From: Sphingopyxis sp. Root154
GTDB lineage: Bacteria; Pseudomonadota; Alphaproteobacteria; Sphingomonadales; Sphingomonadaceae
DNA length: 64,000 nucleotides
Reading direction: 5' to 3'
Assembly (NCBI RefSeq): GCF_001427105.1
Contig: NZ_LMGI01000002.1
Coordinates: 477,865 to 541,864, forward strand
Below the pieces are notes generated by a model, which was given only the letters and a program-made list of their open reading frames with translations, searched no databases and was not told where the DNA came from. Shown here piece after piece: positions 1-8,831 of the stretch; position 1 is the stretch's first letter, and each line of letters starts with the position of its first letter. Made by a program: the position numbers and the translations under genes.

Positions 1-129
1 GAACCGCCATCAGATTATGGAGCAAAGGCCAACGCTCTTCCGCATACTTCCAAAATTCGCGCCGCCGTCTCGCCATGCCCGGATGATGCCATCCCCACTT
101 AACGTCTGCAATCGGTCGTTAGCGGTCGC

Positions 130-1689
130 TCAATTCACCATCCGCTCATAGCCCTCCCAATAGGGCGCACGCAGGTCCTTACGCAAAATCTTGCCGCTCG
201 CGTTCCTTGGCAGCGCCTCGATCACGTCGATGCTGCGCGGGCATTTGAACGGCGCGATGCGTTCACGCGCCCAGGCGATGATGTCGGCTTCGTCAGCCGT
301 CGTACCGGGTTTGGCGACGACGACCGCCTTCACCGTCTCGCCCCATTTGTCGTCGGGGATGCCAATCACCGCGACCTCCTGCACCGCGGGGTGGCCGAAG
401 ATCGCGCTTTCGACCTCCGCGGGATAGACATTCTCGCCGCCGGTGATGATCATGTCCTTCATCCGGTCGTGGATGAAAAGATAGCCGTCCGCGTCGAGGT
501 AGCCGGCGTCGCCGGTGCGGATCCAGCCGTCGCGGGTCATCGTCTTCGCGGTCGCGTCGGGCAGGTTCCAGTAACCGAGCATATTGTTCGACGAGCGGGT
601 GACGACCTCGCCCACTTCGCCGGTCGGAACCGATTGGCCGTCCGGCCCGAGGATGACGATTTCGACCCCGGGGAGCGCCTTGCCCGCCGAACGCATGCGC
701 GCATTGCCATCGGGATTGTGATCCTCGGGCGGCAGCATCGAGATGGTGCCCGTTGTCTCGGTCATGCCGTAAGCCTGGATGAACTGCGCGCCGAAGACCT
801 TGATGCACTGGCGCAGCAGTTCGAGCGGGATCGGCGCGGCGCCATAGAGGATATATTTGAGGCGGCCGTAATCGACGCTGGCGCAGCGCGGGTGCATGAG
901 CAGCATCTGGAGCGCGGCGGGGACGATGAAGAAGCGTGTGACGCCATGCTGCTCGACCGCGTCGAACACCCCGTCGGGGTTGAATTCGGCGAGGATGACG
1001 CCGGGGAGTCCCGACGCGAGCGCCATGATACCGAGCCCGGTGCCGCCGATATGCGCGCACGGCATCGCGACCAGCACCGCCTCGTCATCCTCCCATTTGG
1101 TGTACGGCAGATCGAGCGTGCTCGAATGTTTGCGCAGCGCGAAGAGGTTGTGGTTCGACAGCACTGCGCCCTTGGGATTGCCGGTGGTGCCCGAGGTGTA
1201 GAGCTGGAGCACCGCGTCGTTGGCGCCCGACGGATCGAAGGACACGCGCTCGGCCGCGTCGATCATCGCCCAGGCATCGGCAGCCCCGACGATCGCCGGG
1301 GCGTTCTGGAGCTTGCCGGCAAGCTGATCGGCCAGCCCGTCGAACCCCGGTCCGGCGAAGACGATCTTCGCCTGTGTATCGTTGACGATGAATGCCCATT
1401 CGGTTGGCGACAGGCGCCATCCGATCGGCGCCATCACAATGCCCGCGCGCGCTGCGCCATAGAAGAGCGTGAAATAAAGATCGCTGTTCTTGCCGATCCA
1501 CGCGATGCGATCGCCCTTCCTGAGCCCCGCCGCGATCAGCGCCGAGGCGGCGCGCGCGGTGCGATCGTCGAGTTCGGCATAGGTGTAAACGCGATCCTCC
1601 TCGCGCAGCGCCACGCGATCGGGACGCTCGCGGGCCCAATGGGTCAGGAATTCGTCGAATGTGAAAAGGTCCGAAACGTCGCGGCCCAT
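130..1689 (-). CDS. Acyl-CoA synthetase (AMP-forming, class I adenylate-forming enzyme)
   Basis: An ATP-dependent acyl-CoA ligase that would activate a carboxylic (fatty or aromatic) acid to its acyl-AMP and then to the CoA thioester in the cytosol. With the start used here the protein has 519 residues, normal for the family. Visible signatures are the P-loop-like YTSGTTGNPKG (about residues 164-174), the A8 region GWIRTGDAGYLDADGYLFIHDR, MIITGGENVYPAEVE, and the C-terminal PRNASGKILRK with the catalytic lysine. The longest frame begins 8 codons earlier at 1713. I prefer the ATG at 1689 because AGGAG and GAGAGAGG lie immediately upstream of it. The gene stands alone between an empty left edge and the gcv-linked cluster. 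The substrate cannot be told from sequence. Confidence 0.9.
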   Translation of the reverse strand: MGRDVSDLFTFDEFLTHWARERPDRVALREEDRVYTYAELDDRTARAASALIAAGLRKGDRIAWIGKNSDLYFTLFYGAARAGIVMAPIGWRLSPTEWAFIVNDTQAKIVFAGPGFDGLADQLAGKLQNAPAIVGAADAWAMIDAAERVSFDPSGANDAVLQLYTSGTTGNPKGAVLSNHNLFALRKHSSTLDLPYTKWEDDEAVLVAMPCAHIGGTGLGIMALASGLPGVILAEFNPDGVFDAVEQHGVTRFFIVPAALQMLLMHPRCASVDYGRLKYILYGAAPIPLELLRQCIKVFGAQFIQAYGMTETTGTISMLPPEDHNPDGNARMRSAGKALPGVEIVILGPDGQSVPTGEVGEVVTRSSNNMLGYWNLPDATAKTMTRDGWIRTGDAGYLDADGYLFIHDRMKDMIITGGENVYPAEVESAIFGHPAVQEVAVIGIPDDKWGETVKAVVVAKPGTTADEADIIAWARERIAPFKCPRSIDVIEALPRNASGKILRKDLRAPYWEGYERMVN

Positions 1690-1790
1690 GGCCTCTCTCT
1701 CCTCGAATCGCATCTCTTTCGTGCAATTGGCGCGAGGCTAGCGGCTGCGGGCGCGGCGTAAAGCGCCGATCGCTCGACCTGTCAGGGACG

Positions 1791-2408
1791 TCAGGTGCGA
1801 CGGAAGAGCAACATCAGATTGTTCGCGGGCATCGCGCGGCGTTCGGCGAAGGCGAAGCCGGCATCGGCGGCGGCGGCTTTGACGGCGGCGGTGTCGCGGA
1901 GGCCCCACGCGGGATTGCGGCTGCGCAGGCTGGCGTCGAAGGCGCGATTGCTTTCCGCAGTCGGTACATCGGATTCGATATAGGGGCCGTAGAGCATCAG
2001 CGGCGCGCCGGGCAAGAGCAGCCGCGCCGCGCCCGTGAACAAGCCCAGCGTGGCGTCCCACGGGCTGATATGCACCATGTTGATGCAGAGAATCGCATCG
2101 GCGAGATCGGCGGGCCAAACAGCTGACGCCGCATCGAGCGCAATTGGTGGCGCGATATTCGCGAGACCGGCCTCGGCACGGTACGCCGCGATCGAGCACA
2201 GCCCGGCGGGGTCGGGGTCGCTCGGCTGCCAGTCCAGCTGCGGAAAGGCGGCGGCGAAGTGGACGGCGTGCTCACCCGATCCACTCGCAACCTCGAGCAC
2301 CGTCCCCGTCGCGGGCAACCAGCCGGCGAGCACCGCGACGATAGCGTCACGATTGCGCAGCGTCGCGGGGGCGTGGCGCTTGTCGGCCGGCGTGCCATCG
2401 TCCGGCAT
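1791..2408 (-). CDS. DUF938 family SAM-dependent methyltransferase-like protein
   Basis: A small class I methyltransferase-like protein of the DUF938 family, whose substrate is unknown. The Rossmann motif I is visible as VLEVASGSGEHAVHFA. It is followed by the acidic region QPSDPDP and by ILCINMVHISPWDATLGLF, a stretch typical of DUF938. The longest frame starts at 2471 and would run 49 bases into the preceding ABA4-like gene. The ATG at 2408 gives 205 residues, beginning just before the conserved KRHAPATLRNRDAI segment, and leaves a short gap. A GTG at 2426 would give a small overlap and is the alternative. It is the last gene of the co-oriented run that begins at the glycine riboswitch. Confidence 0.75.
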   Translation of the reverse strand: MPDDGTPADKRHAPATLRNRDAIVAVLAGWLPATGTVLEVASGSGEHAVHFAAAFPQLDWQPSDPDPAGLCSIAAYRAEAGLANIAPPIALDAASAVWPADLADAILCINMVHISPWDATLGLFTGAARLLLPGAPLMLYGPYIESDVPTAESNRAFDASLRSRNPAWGLRDTAAVKAAAADAGFAFAERRAMPANNLMLLFRRT

Positions 2409-2422
2409 CCAGGGCTGCGGCG

Positions 2423-2869
2423 TCACTTTCTCGCCTGCGCTCGCGCGCGGCGCTCGCGGACGATCAGCCATGCGAACAACCCGACCGGACCGACCATCAG
2501 CGTCAGGAACAGGAAGGGAAATTGCACGATGCGGCTAAACCCCTTCTGGTCGGCATCGCGCGCGATCCACATGCCGGTGAACAGGTCGAACGCCAGATAG
2601 TGCGTCCACCCCAGCGTCGCGCCGCCCGGGCTGTCGAACAGCTTCATCACCCCGGCCAATGTCGTGAAATCGTTACTGCTTGGCCCGCCGGGGTCGATGC
2701 TGCCGGTCAGGTAGCCCACGATCATCACCGTATAGGCAAGGCAGAGGAGGAACACGCCGGCATAGAGAATTGCTGCGAGGGTTTTCGGGCCGCGCGGCAG
2801 AAAAACGAGCGCGAACCAGCTCGCGAACGCCCAGTAATTCACCAGCAGAAAAATCGTGTCCCAGCTCAT
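2423..2869 (-). CDS. ABA4-like family integral membrane protein (DUF4281)
   Basis: A 148-residue membrane protein resembling the ABA4-like family, named after the plant neoxanthin-synthesis factor ABA4. Three or four hydrophobic segments are visible: about residues 5-25, 33-53, 85-100 and 112-137. The family pattern shows in TLGWTHYLAFDLFTGMWIARDA, and in the C-terminal segment FPFLFLTLMVGPVGLFAWLI that precedes a basic tail. The function of the bacterial members is not established. A link to carotenoid chemistry would fit pigmented sphingomonads but is only inference. It sits downstream of the gcv genes and just upstream of the DUF938 gene on the same strand. Confidence 0.75.
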   Translation of the reverse strand: MSWDTIFLLVNYWAFASWFALVFLPRGPKTLAAILYAGVFLLCLAYTVMIVGYLTGSIDPGGPSSNDFTTLAGVMKLFDSPGGATLGWTHYLAFDLFTGMWIARDADQKGFSRIVQFPFLFLTLMVGPVGLFAWLIVRERRARAQARK

Positions 2870-2887
2870 GTCTTGCCCCTCACCTGT

Positions 2888-3234
2888 TCAGATCAGCCCG
2901 CCGAGCCCAAACAGGACGACGCCGCCGAGCAGCGCAATGGCCCCCGTAACGACGATCAGCAAGGTCATTCGCGCCGCCGAAGCGCGCCGCGACGCCGCGA
3001 ACGCCGCCGCCGAACCCAACCCGATCGCAAACAGCGGCGCATAGACGAAGGCCCAGTCATAGCTGAACTCGCGGCGGACCTCGATCATCTCCCATTGCTC
3101 GACGACGAGGCCGTAGGCGGTGATCGCAACGAGCCAACTGAGGATCGCGACGATCGCGAACAGCGCGCCGGCCGCGACGCACCCGGCACCGGACGCGTTT
3201 CGGGGCGTTCGAGGCCGGGCGCGGGTTCGGTCAT
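2888..3234 (-). pseudogene. Small two- to three-TM membrane protein gene, apparently frameshifted
   Basis: An ATG at 3234 overlaps the gcvPB stop (ATGA), the coupling used throughout this window. It opens a plausible N-terminus, [18 protein letters not shown], but that frame soon turns into Arg/Ser-rich sequence and stops near 3070. In another frame an open stretch runs from before 3180 to the stop at 2888. It encodes three hydrophobic segments: LFAIVAILSWLVAITAYGLV, then FVYAPLFAIGLGSAAAFA, then LLIVVTGAIALLGGVVLFGL. That frame has no ATG, GTG or TTG before an internal ATG at 3088, which would discard the first membrane segment. One missing base between about 3180 and 3200 would join the two parts into a protein of about 115 residues. 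This may be a real mutation or a sequence error. No family is recognised. Confidence 0.5.
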
Positions 3235-4778
3235 CAGCCCTCCCAGGCGAGGATGGGCTTCCGCGCCGCCAGCGTCTCGTCGAGGCGCGCGCGCGGGGCG
3301 AAATGCGGCGCGGTCTTCAGCGCCGGGTCGCCGTTTTTCGCGCGCAGCGCGATGCTGCGCAGCGCCCCGATGAACTGGTCGAGCGCCGCCTTGCTTTCGG
3401 TCTCGGTCGGCTCGACGAGCATCGCGCCGTGGACGACGAGCGGGAAATAAACCGTCATCGGGTGATAACCCTCGTCGATCAGCCCCTTGGCGATGTCGAG
3501 CGTCGAGAAGCCTTCGGCGAGGCCCTTGTCGCTGAACAGCGCCTCATGCATGCACGGACCCGGACCACCGAATGGCGCATCGAGCACGCCCTCGAGGCTG
3601 CGCAGCACATAGTTGGCGTTGAGCACAGCATCCTCGGCAACCTGCTTGAGGCCGTCGGCGCCGTGGCTGAGGATATAGGTCAGCGCGCGCGTGAACATGC
3701 CCATCTGACCGTGGAAGGCGGTCATGCGGCCGAAGGTCTGCGGATGATCCTCGCCTGCGCTTTCCTCTTCGATCAGGCGGAACGCATCGCCCTGCTTCGT
3801 CACGAAGGGCAGCGGCGCGAAAGGAGCCAAAGCCTCGGACAGCACCACCGGTCCCGAACCCGGCCCGCCGCCGCCGTGCGGGGTCGAGAAGGTCTTGTGG
3901 AGATTGATGTGCATCGCGTCGACGCCGAGGTCGCCGGGGCGCACACGGCCGACGATGGCGTTGAAGTTCGCGCCATCGCAATAGACATAGCCGCCCGCGG
4001 CGTGGACCGCGTCCGAGATCGCTTTCATGTCGCGCTCGAACAGGCCGCAAGTGTTGGGGTTGGTGATCATCACGCCGGCAACGTCGGGACCGAGGCGCGC
4101 CTTCAATGCCTCGAGATTGACGCGGCCTGCCTCGGTCGCCGGGATATCTTCGACCGTGAAGCCCGCAAAGGCCGCGGTCGCGGGGTTGGTGCCATGCGCG
4201 CTTTCGGGGACGAGAATCACGCGGCGGTCCTCGCCGCGCGCTTCGAGCGCCGCCTTGATGCAGAGAATGCCGCACAGCTCGCCATGCGCGCCCGCCTTAG
4301 GCGACATCGCGACGCTGTGCATGCCGGTGAGCGTGATCAGCCATTCGGCGAGCTCGTGGATCACCGCATAGGCGCCCTGGACGGTTTCCTGCGGCTGCAG
4401 CGGGTGGACATCGGCGAAGCCGGGCATCCGCGCGACCTTTTCGTTAAGGCGCGGATTGTGCTTCATCGTGCAGCTGCCAAGCGGGAAGAGCCCGAGGTCG
4501 ATCGCGTAATTCTGCCGCGACAGGCGCGTGTAATGGCGCACCGTTTCGGATTCGCTGAGTCCCGGCAGGCCGATCGGTGCGGTGCGCGCGAGCGCGCCGA
4601 GGTCGGTGGCGGGCGCAGCCTCGTCGAAGTCGACGCCGGTCGTCTCGCTGCCGCCAATCTCGAAGATCAGCGCTTCCTCGAGCATCAGCGCGCGGTTGCC
4701 GGTGAAGGTCGTGCTATCGTCGGCGCCGCCGGCGACGTTCATTTCGGGGCGCCAGCCGGCGCGATTGAGCGCGGTCAT
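3234..4778 (-). CDS. gcvPB: Glycine dehydrogenase (decarboxylating) subunit 2, P-protein beta
   Basis: The PLP-carrying half of the two-subunit P-protein of the glycine cleavage system. It decarboxylates glycine and passes the aminomethyl group to lipoylated GcvH. The protein has 514 residues. The PLP lysine lies in [18 protein letters not shown] (Lys295). Other family marks are [11 protein letters not shown] (about 100-109), [15 protein letters not shown] and [10 protein letters not shown]. The longest frame starts at 5129, but its first part overlaps gcvPA in another frame and has no P-protein similarity. The ATG at 4778 overlaps the gcvPA stop as ATGA and is certainly preferable. The following small membrane gene overlaps the gcvPB stop the same way. 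Confidence 0.97.
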   Translation of the reverse strand: MTALNRAGWRPEMNVAGGADDSTTFTGNRALMLEEALIFEIGGSETTGVDFDEAAPATDLGALARTAPIGLPGLSESETVRHYTRLSRQNYAIDLGLFPLGSCTMKHNPRLNEKVARMPGFADVHPLQPQETVQGAYAVIHELAEWLITLTGMHSVAMSPKAGAHGELCGILCIKAALEARGEDRRVILVPESAHGTNPATAAFAGFTVEDIPATEAGRVNLEALKARLGPDVAGVMITNPNTCGLFERDMKAISDAVHAAGGYVYCDGANFNAIVGRVRPGDLGVDAMHINLHKTFSTPHGGGGPGSGPVVLSEALAPFAPLPFVTKQGDAFRLIEEESAGEDHPQTFGRMTAFHGQMGMFTRALTYILSHGADGLKQVAEDAVLNANYVLRSLEGVLDAPFGGPGPCMHEALFSDKGLAEGFSTLDIAKGLIDEGYHPMTVYFPLVVHGAMLVEPTETESKAALDQFIGALRSIALRAKNGDPALKTAPHFAPRARLDETLAARKPILAWEG

Positions 4779-6133
4779 GCCAGCACCTCCTTCAGAGCAG
4801 CGGCGAAGGCGGCGATATCCGCCTCGGTCACGGTTTCGGTCACGGCGACGACGAGGCCATTTTCGAGGCCCGCGTTGTCGGGATAAAGACGGCCGAGCGA
4901 GACGCCGCCCAATATGTCCTTCTCGGCGAGCTGGTGGATCACGGGGCGCGCCGCGGTCGGCAGCAGCAGCGTGAACTCGTTGAAGAAGCTGGTGTTCAGC
5001 ACCGACACGCCGGGCACCTTCGCCAGTTCGGCGGCCGCCGCCTTCGCGCGGCCATGGTTGATCGCGGCGAGCTGGCGCAGCCCCGCTTCGCCGAGCAAGG
5101 TCATATGGATGCTGAAAGCAAGTGCACAAAGGCCTGAATTAGTGCAGATATTACTCGTCGCCTTTTCGCGGCGAATATGCTGCTCGCGCGTCGACAGGGT
5201 CAGCACGAAACCGCGCTTGCCGTTCGCGTCGACGGTCTCGCCGCAGAGGCGCCCGGGCATCTGGCGGACATATTTGGTCTTGCAGGCGAAGAGGCCGACA
5301 TAGGGCCCGCCGAACTGGAGGCCGACGCCGAGCGACTGCCCCTCGCCCACTACGATGTCGGCTCCCATTTCGCCGGGCGATTTGATCAGGCCGAGCGCGA
5401 CGGGTTCGGTCACGACGGCGATCAGCAACGCGCCCGCAGCCTGACACGCTTCGGCCAGCTTTGCCATATCGTCGATGCGGCCGAGGATATCGGGATATTG
5501 CACGACGACGCAGCTCGTTTCCTTGTCGATGCTGTCCGCCAGCGCCGCCCAGTCGGTGCCGGCGTCGAGGCTCGGGTCGCCGTCGACGAGTATATCGCCG
5601 GTATATTTCGCCATCGTGCGCGCGACGCTGCGATAATGCGGATGGAGACCGGTCGAGAGCAAAGCCTTGGCGCGTTTGGTGATGCGCCGCGCCATGACGA
5701 TCGCTTCCCAGCAGGCGGTCGAGCCGTCGTACATCGACGCATTGGCAACGTCGGTGCCCAGCAGGCGCGCAACTTGGCTCTGGAATTCGAACAGCATCTG
5801 CAGCGTGCCCTGCGCGATTTCGGGTTGGTACGGAGTGTAGGCGGTCAGGAACTCGCCGCGTTGGATCAGATGATCGACACTCGCGGGCACATGGTGGCGA
5901 TAGGCACCGGCGCCGAGGAAGAAGGGCCCCTCGCCCGCGGCGCGGCTGCGGCGTGCGAGAGCGCCCATGTGGCGCTCGACCGCAAGTTCGCTAGCGTGCA
6001 TCGGCAAGCCCGCTATCGGACCGGCGAGCCGCGCCTCGGCTGGGACATCGGCGAACAGGTCGTCGATCGACACGGCGCCGATGGTGGCGAGCATCTCTGT
6101 GCGATCGTCGGACGTAAGAGGAAGATAACGCAT
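4775..6133 (-). CDS. gcvPA: Glycine dehydrogenase (decarboxylating) subunit 1, P-protein alpha
   Basis: The non-PLP-binding half of the split glycine dehydrogenase, which forms the active site together with GcvPB. It has 452 residues, as expected for subunit 1. It opens with [15 protein letters not shown]. Family segments include [64 protein letters not shown] and [25 protein letters not shown]. It begins 3 bases after the stop of the glycosyltransferase-like gene and overlaps gcvPB by 4 bases. The split form is usual in alphaproteobacteria of this group, in contrast to the single GcvP of enterobacteria. Confidence 0.97.
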   Translation of the reverse strand: MRYLPLTSDDRTEMLATIGAVSIDDLFADVPAEARLAGPIAGLPMHASELAVERHMGALARRSRAAGEGPFFLGAGAYRHHVPASVDHLIQRGEFLTAYTPYQPEIAQGTLQMLFEFQSQVARLLGTDVANASMYDGSTACWEAIVMARRITKRAKALLSTGLHPHYRSVARTMAKYTGDILVDGDPSLDAGTDWAALADSIDKETSCVVVQYPDILGRIDDMAKLAEACQAAGALLIAVVTEPVALGLIKSPGEMGADIVVGEGQSLGVGLQFGGPYVGLFACKTKYVRQMPGRLCGETVDANGKRGFVLTLSTREQHIRREKATSNICTNSGLCALAFSIHMTLLGEAGLRQLAAINHGRAKAAAAELAKVPGVSVLNTSFFNEFTLLLPTAARPVIHQLAEKDILGGVSLGRLYPDNAGLENGLVVAVTETVTEADIAAFAAALKEVLA

Positions 6134-6136
6134 GAA

Positions 6137-6919
6137 CTACTCCGAAGAAGAGGCCGGTTTTGCGGAAAAAAGTTGGATGGTGTCGGCTAAGGTGCCCGAA
6201 AAGACCGCGGGACCGGCGTGCGTCGTGCGGATCCAGGGTGCGAGCCAGATGCGAAACCCGGCATCGCGGACGCGGCGGCAAAAGGCGTAATCGTCGGCCA
6301 GAAGCGCCTGGCTTTCGGGCTCGATCAGCGGGCAGAAAAAAGCGGGTTCGAGTTCGCCGACGCCGTGCGCGTCACGTTCGGCCGGATCGGGCCGGAAAAG
6401 GAGGTCGGGCAAAGCGGCGCGCATGCCTTCGAGCACTTCGCGGCGGATCAGCATCATCGCGGTGCCGAGCCGCGCCAGTTCGACCAGATCGGTCATCTTG
6501 AAATTCTGGTCGGGGTGCAGGAAATGCAGCGCGAAATCGCCCGAAAACCGGGCAAGGTCGGCGGGATTATCCTTCGCCAGCCCCAATTCGACCGCGCGCG
6601 CGACGTTGCGCCAGTTAATCATCCGCCGCGGATAGGCGCCGCCGAGCACGCCGCATTCAGAATGCTCCGCCATGACCTTGATCAGCGAAAAAACATCATC
6701 GACCGAAAAGTCGATGTCGGCGTCGACGAACAGCAGGTGCGTGCAGTCGCTGGTGAGGAACATCGCGGTCAGCGTGTCGCGCGCGCGCGTGATCGACGGT
6801 TGATAGAGGATGAATTCGAACCGCACCACCATGCCGATCGCCTGCGCGCGCAGCGCGAGGTCGAGCGCCGCGCGGACATAGGTACCCTGCGCCCCCTCAT
6901 AGATGGGAGTCGCCACCAT
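6137..6919 (-). CDS. Glycosyltransferase-like protein (GT-A fold) inside the gcv operon
   Basis: A 260-residue cytosolic protein with no signal peptide. It shows MVATPIYEGAQGTYVRAALDLA at the start, then THLLFVDADIDFSVDDVFSLI (a DxD-type metal site in the style of nucleotide-sugar transferases, about residues 60-80), then GVLGGAYPRR and LADDYAFCRRVRDAGFRIWLAPWIRTTHAG. The pattern of DxD, GG-AYP and late D-DxxFCRR-GF resembles GT-A glycosyltransferases, including viral and bacterial Anp1/GT2-like forms. I cannot assign a sugar donor or acceptor. It lies between gcvH and gcvPA, separated from gcvPA by only 3 bases and from gcvH by about 80 bases that hold a perfect palindrome. It is therefore probably cotranscribed with glycine cleavage. 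Confidence 0.7.
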   Translation of the reverse strand: MVATPIYEGAQGTYVRAALDLALRAQAIGMVVRFEFILYQPSITRARDTLTAMFLTSDCTHLLFVDADIDFSVDDVFSLIKVMAEHSECGVLGGAYPRRMINWRNVARAVELGLAKDNPADLARFSGDFALHFLHPDQNFKMTDLVELARLGTAMMLIRREVLEGMRAALPDLLFRPDPAERDAHGVGELEPAFFCPLIEPESQALLADDYAFCRRVRDAGFRIWLAPWIRTTHAGPAVFSGTLADTIQLFSAKPASSSE

Positions 6920-6967
6920 CAGGCGGCAATTGGCGAGGGCGGGATCGGTTGCGATCAGATTATCTCC

Positions 6968-6989
6968 CCCCTCCCGCGTGCGGGAGGGG
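6968..6989. repeat. Perfect 10-bp inverted repeat (REP-like palindrome)
   Basis: CCCCTCCCGC (6968-6977), a 2-base spacer, then GCGGGAGGGG (6980-6989). It lies between gcvH and the glycosyltransferase-like gene, both on the minus strand. GC-rich palindromes of this kind are common between sphingomonad genes. It could work as an mRNA-stabilising or attenuating hairpin within the gcv transcript. No T-run follows it on the minus strand, so I do not call it an intrinsic terminator. Confidence 0.7.
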
Positions 6990-7000
6990 TCGGGGGATGA

Positions 7001-7372
7001 TTACAGGGCGTCGCAGAAAGCCTTGTACGCCTTGGCGTCCATCAACGCGTCGAGCTGGCTTTTGTCGCCGAGCGTCATGCGGAAGAACCAGCCTTCGCCT
7101 TCGGGATCCGAATTGACGAGCGCGGGATCTTCCTCGAGCTGCGCATTGCCTTCGGTCACCGTGCCGTCGACGGGGGCATAGACGTCGCTCGCCGCCTTCA
7201 CCGATTCGACCACCGCGGCGTCGCCGCCCTTGCTGAGTTCCGCCCCGGTGTCGGGAACTTCGACGAACACGATGTCGCCAAGCTGGCCCTGAGCGAAGTC
7301 GGTGATGCCGACCGTCGCGACATCGCCGTCGACGTCGATCCACTCATGCTCTTCAGTAAAATAACGCGGCAT
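7001..7372 (-). CDS. gcvH: Glycine cleavage system H protein
   Basis: The lipoyl carrier of the glycine cleavage system, shuttling the aminomethyl group between P-, T- and L-proteins. It has 123 residues from the ATG at 7372. The lipoylation site is the lysine of [13 protein letters not shown] (Lys59), and the typical [22 protein letters not shown] start and GWFFRM near the end are present. A GTG one codon upstream is in frame, but AGGAGG lies 7 bases before the ATG, which favours 7372. The gcvT stop is immediately upstream, so the two genes are tightly linked. Confidence 0.97.
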   Translation of the reverse strand: MPRYFTEEHEWIDVDGDVATVGITDFAQGQLGDIVFVEVPDTGAELSKGGDAAVVESVKAASDVYAPVDGTVTEGNAQLEEDPALVNSDPEGEGWFFRMTLGDKSQLDALMDAKAYKAFCDAL

Positions 7373-7375
7373 CAC

Positions 7376-8512
7376 TCAACCTCCTGTTTTACGAACATAA
7401 TTATGCGGCACAAAGGGCATGGCAGCGACGGTGCAATGGACCAGCTTGCCGCGCACTTCGGCGGCAACCGCGGTGCCCGGCACGGCATGGTCGCGCGGGA
7501 CATAGCCCATCGCGATCGGCGCGCCGACGCTGGGGGCGAATCCGCCCGACGTCACGACGCCAATCTCGTCCTCGCCGTCGAACAGCTTGGCGCCCTCGCG
7601 CACGGGTAACTTGCCGTCGACCAGCAGGCCGACGCGCCTCCGCGGCGGGCCGTCTTCGAGATGCCCGAGGATGCGCGCGGCACCCGGGAAATTCTCTTCT
7701 TCGCGGCGGCGTTTGCTGACGGCGAAGCCGAGATCGGCTTCGGCGGGGTCAATCGCGGGCGTGAGGTCGTGGCCGTAGAGCGGCAGACCTGCTTCGAGCC
7801 GCAGCGAATCCCGCGCACCGAGCCCGATCGGCTTCACTTCGTCCATCGCGCAGAGCGCATCGGCGAAGGCCTCAAGCGCCTCATTCGGCAGCGAAATCTC
7901 GAACCCATCCTCGCCCGTGTAGCCCGAGCGGCTGAGCGCAATCGCATGGCCGGCCCAGGTCGCGCGCGCCGCCTGCATGAAGACGAGCGTCGCGGCCTCA
8001 GGCACCAGCCGCGCCAGGGCATCGACCGCTTTCGGCCCCTGCAATGCGAGGAGTCCATAATCTTCGTTGTGATTGAGCGTGATGTCGTCGGGCAGATTTT
8101 CGCGCAGATGGCCGATATCTTCCCATTTAACCGCGCCGTTGACGACGATGCCGAACTGGTCGCCCTCGTTGGTGATCATCAAATCGTCGAGGATCCCGCC
8201 GTCTTCGTCGAGCAGCAGCGAATAGCGCATCCGGCCGGGCTTCAGCGCCGAGATGTCGCCGGGAACGAGCGTTTCGAGCGCCTCGGCGACATTGTCGCCC
8301 GACAACGCAAGCTGTCCCATATGGCTGACGTCGAACAGGCCGGCGTTTTCGCGGACCCACAGATGCTCGGCCATGATGCCTTCATATTGGATCGGCATCC
8401 AGTAGCCGGCGAATTCGACCATCCGGCCGCCCTTCGCACGGTGCCAGGCGTCGAGCGGCAGCGTCGCGGTGTCGATCGCCGCTTCGTCGCCCGTAAATTC
8501 CGTGTCGGTCAT
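7376..8512 (-). CDS. gcvT: Glycine cleavage system T protein (aminomethyltransferase)
   Basis: Transfers the methylene unit from aminomethyl-GcvH to tetrahydrofolate and releases ammonia. It has 378 residues from the ATG at 8512 (MTDTEFTGDEAAI), normal for GcvT. Visible motifs are FAGYWMPIQYEGIMAEHLWVREN and GLFDVSHMGQ near the N-terminus, the folate-site region SRSGYTGEDGFEIS, and GARDSLRLEAGLPLYGHDL. The longest frame begins at 8608, but that start lies within the second aptamer of the glycine riboswitch, so it is rejected. First gene of the gcv operon, read through the riboswitch leader. Confidence 0.97.
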   Translation of the reverse strand: MTDTEFTGDEAAIDTATLPLDAWHRAKGGRMVEFAGYWMPIQYEGIMAEHLWVRENAGLFDVSHMGQLALSGDNVAEALETLVPGDISALKPGRMRYSLLLDEDGGILDDLMITNEGDQFGIVVNGAVKWEDIGHLRENLPDDITLNHNEDYGLLALQGPKAVDALARLVPEAATLVFMQAARATWAGHAIALSRSGYTGEDGFEISLPNEALEAFADALCAMDEVKPIGLGARDSLRLEAGLPLYGHDLTPAIDPAEADLGFAVSKRRREEENFPGAARILGHLEDGPPRRRVGLLVDGKLPVREGAKLFDGEDEIGVVTSGGFAPSVGAPIAMGYVPRDHAVPGTAVAAEVRGKLVHCTVAAMPFVPHNYVRKTGG

Positions 8513-8571
8513 GCCAGTCTCCCGCGGTTGCATAGCGTAAGCGCGGCCCATCGCCGCGCCCTGTCGCCATG

Positions 8572-8768
8572 CCCCCTCTGTCACGGGAACCTGAGAGTTT
8601 TCCCCCATATCATGGGGTTACCCCTTCGGTGGTTCCGGTTTAGGGCCGGAACGCTTTCCAGAGTGTCCGTTCCAGCCTGCGCGGTCCTGCTGACCTGAGA
8701 GTTTCCGGGGCGGTTGCTCCTTCGGTGGTGAGACGCCGGTTGCCCTGCCCTCACGCTCTCCCGCGCGG
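8572..8768 (-). ncRNA. Tandem glycine riboswitch (two aptamers)
   Basis: The minus-strand leader of gcvT carries two consecutive copies of the glycine aptamer core. The first spans about 8696-8768 and shows GGGAGAGCGTG, CACCGAAGGAGCAA and GGAAACTCTCAGG. The second spans about 8572-8695 and shows CTCTGGAAAGC, CACCGAAGGGGTAACCCC and AAAACTCTCAGG, followed by CCCGTGACAGAGGGG. This is the known tandem gcvT-type architecture, which in other bacteria turns on glycine cleavage when glycine is in excess. The leader ends about 60 bases before the gcvT start. No run of T residues follows the second aptamer, so control of translation rather than termination is the simpler reading. Edges are approximate. 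Confidence 0.93.
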
Positions 8769-8831
8769 CCGGTCGAATCTCTTGCGAGGCCCGACAGACG
8801 CTGCGAGCCTTGGCGCTGCCGATTTACGGAG

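Noticed and set aside
1-129. Left edge, possible end of another gene
   Set aside because: No frame with protein-like character or conserved motif could be supported in this short piece.
8513-8608. N-terminal extension of gcvT starting MGENSQVPV
   Set aside because: Its codons are the second aptamer of the glycine riboswitch; GcvT similarity begins after 8512.
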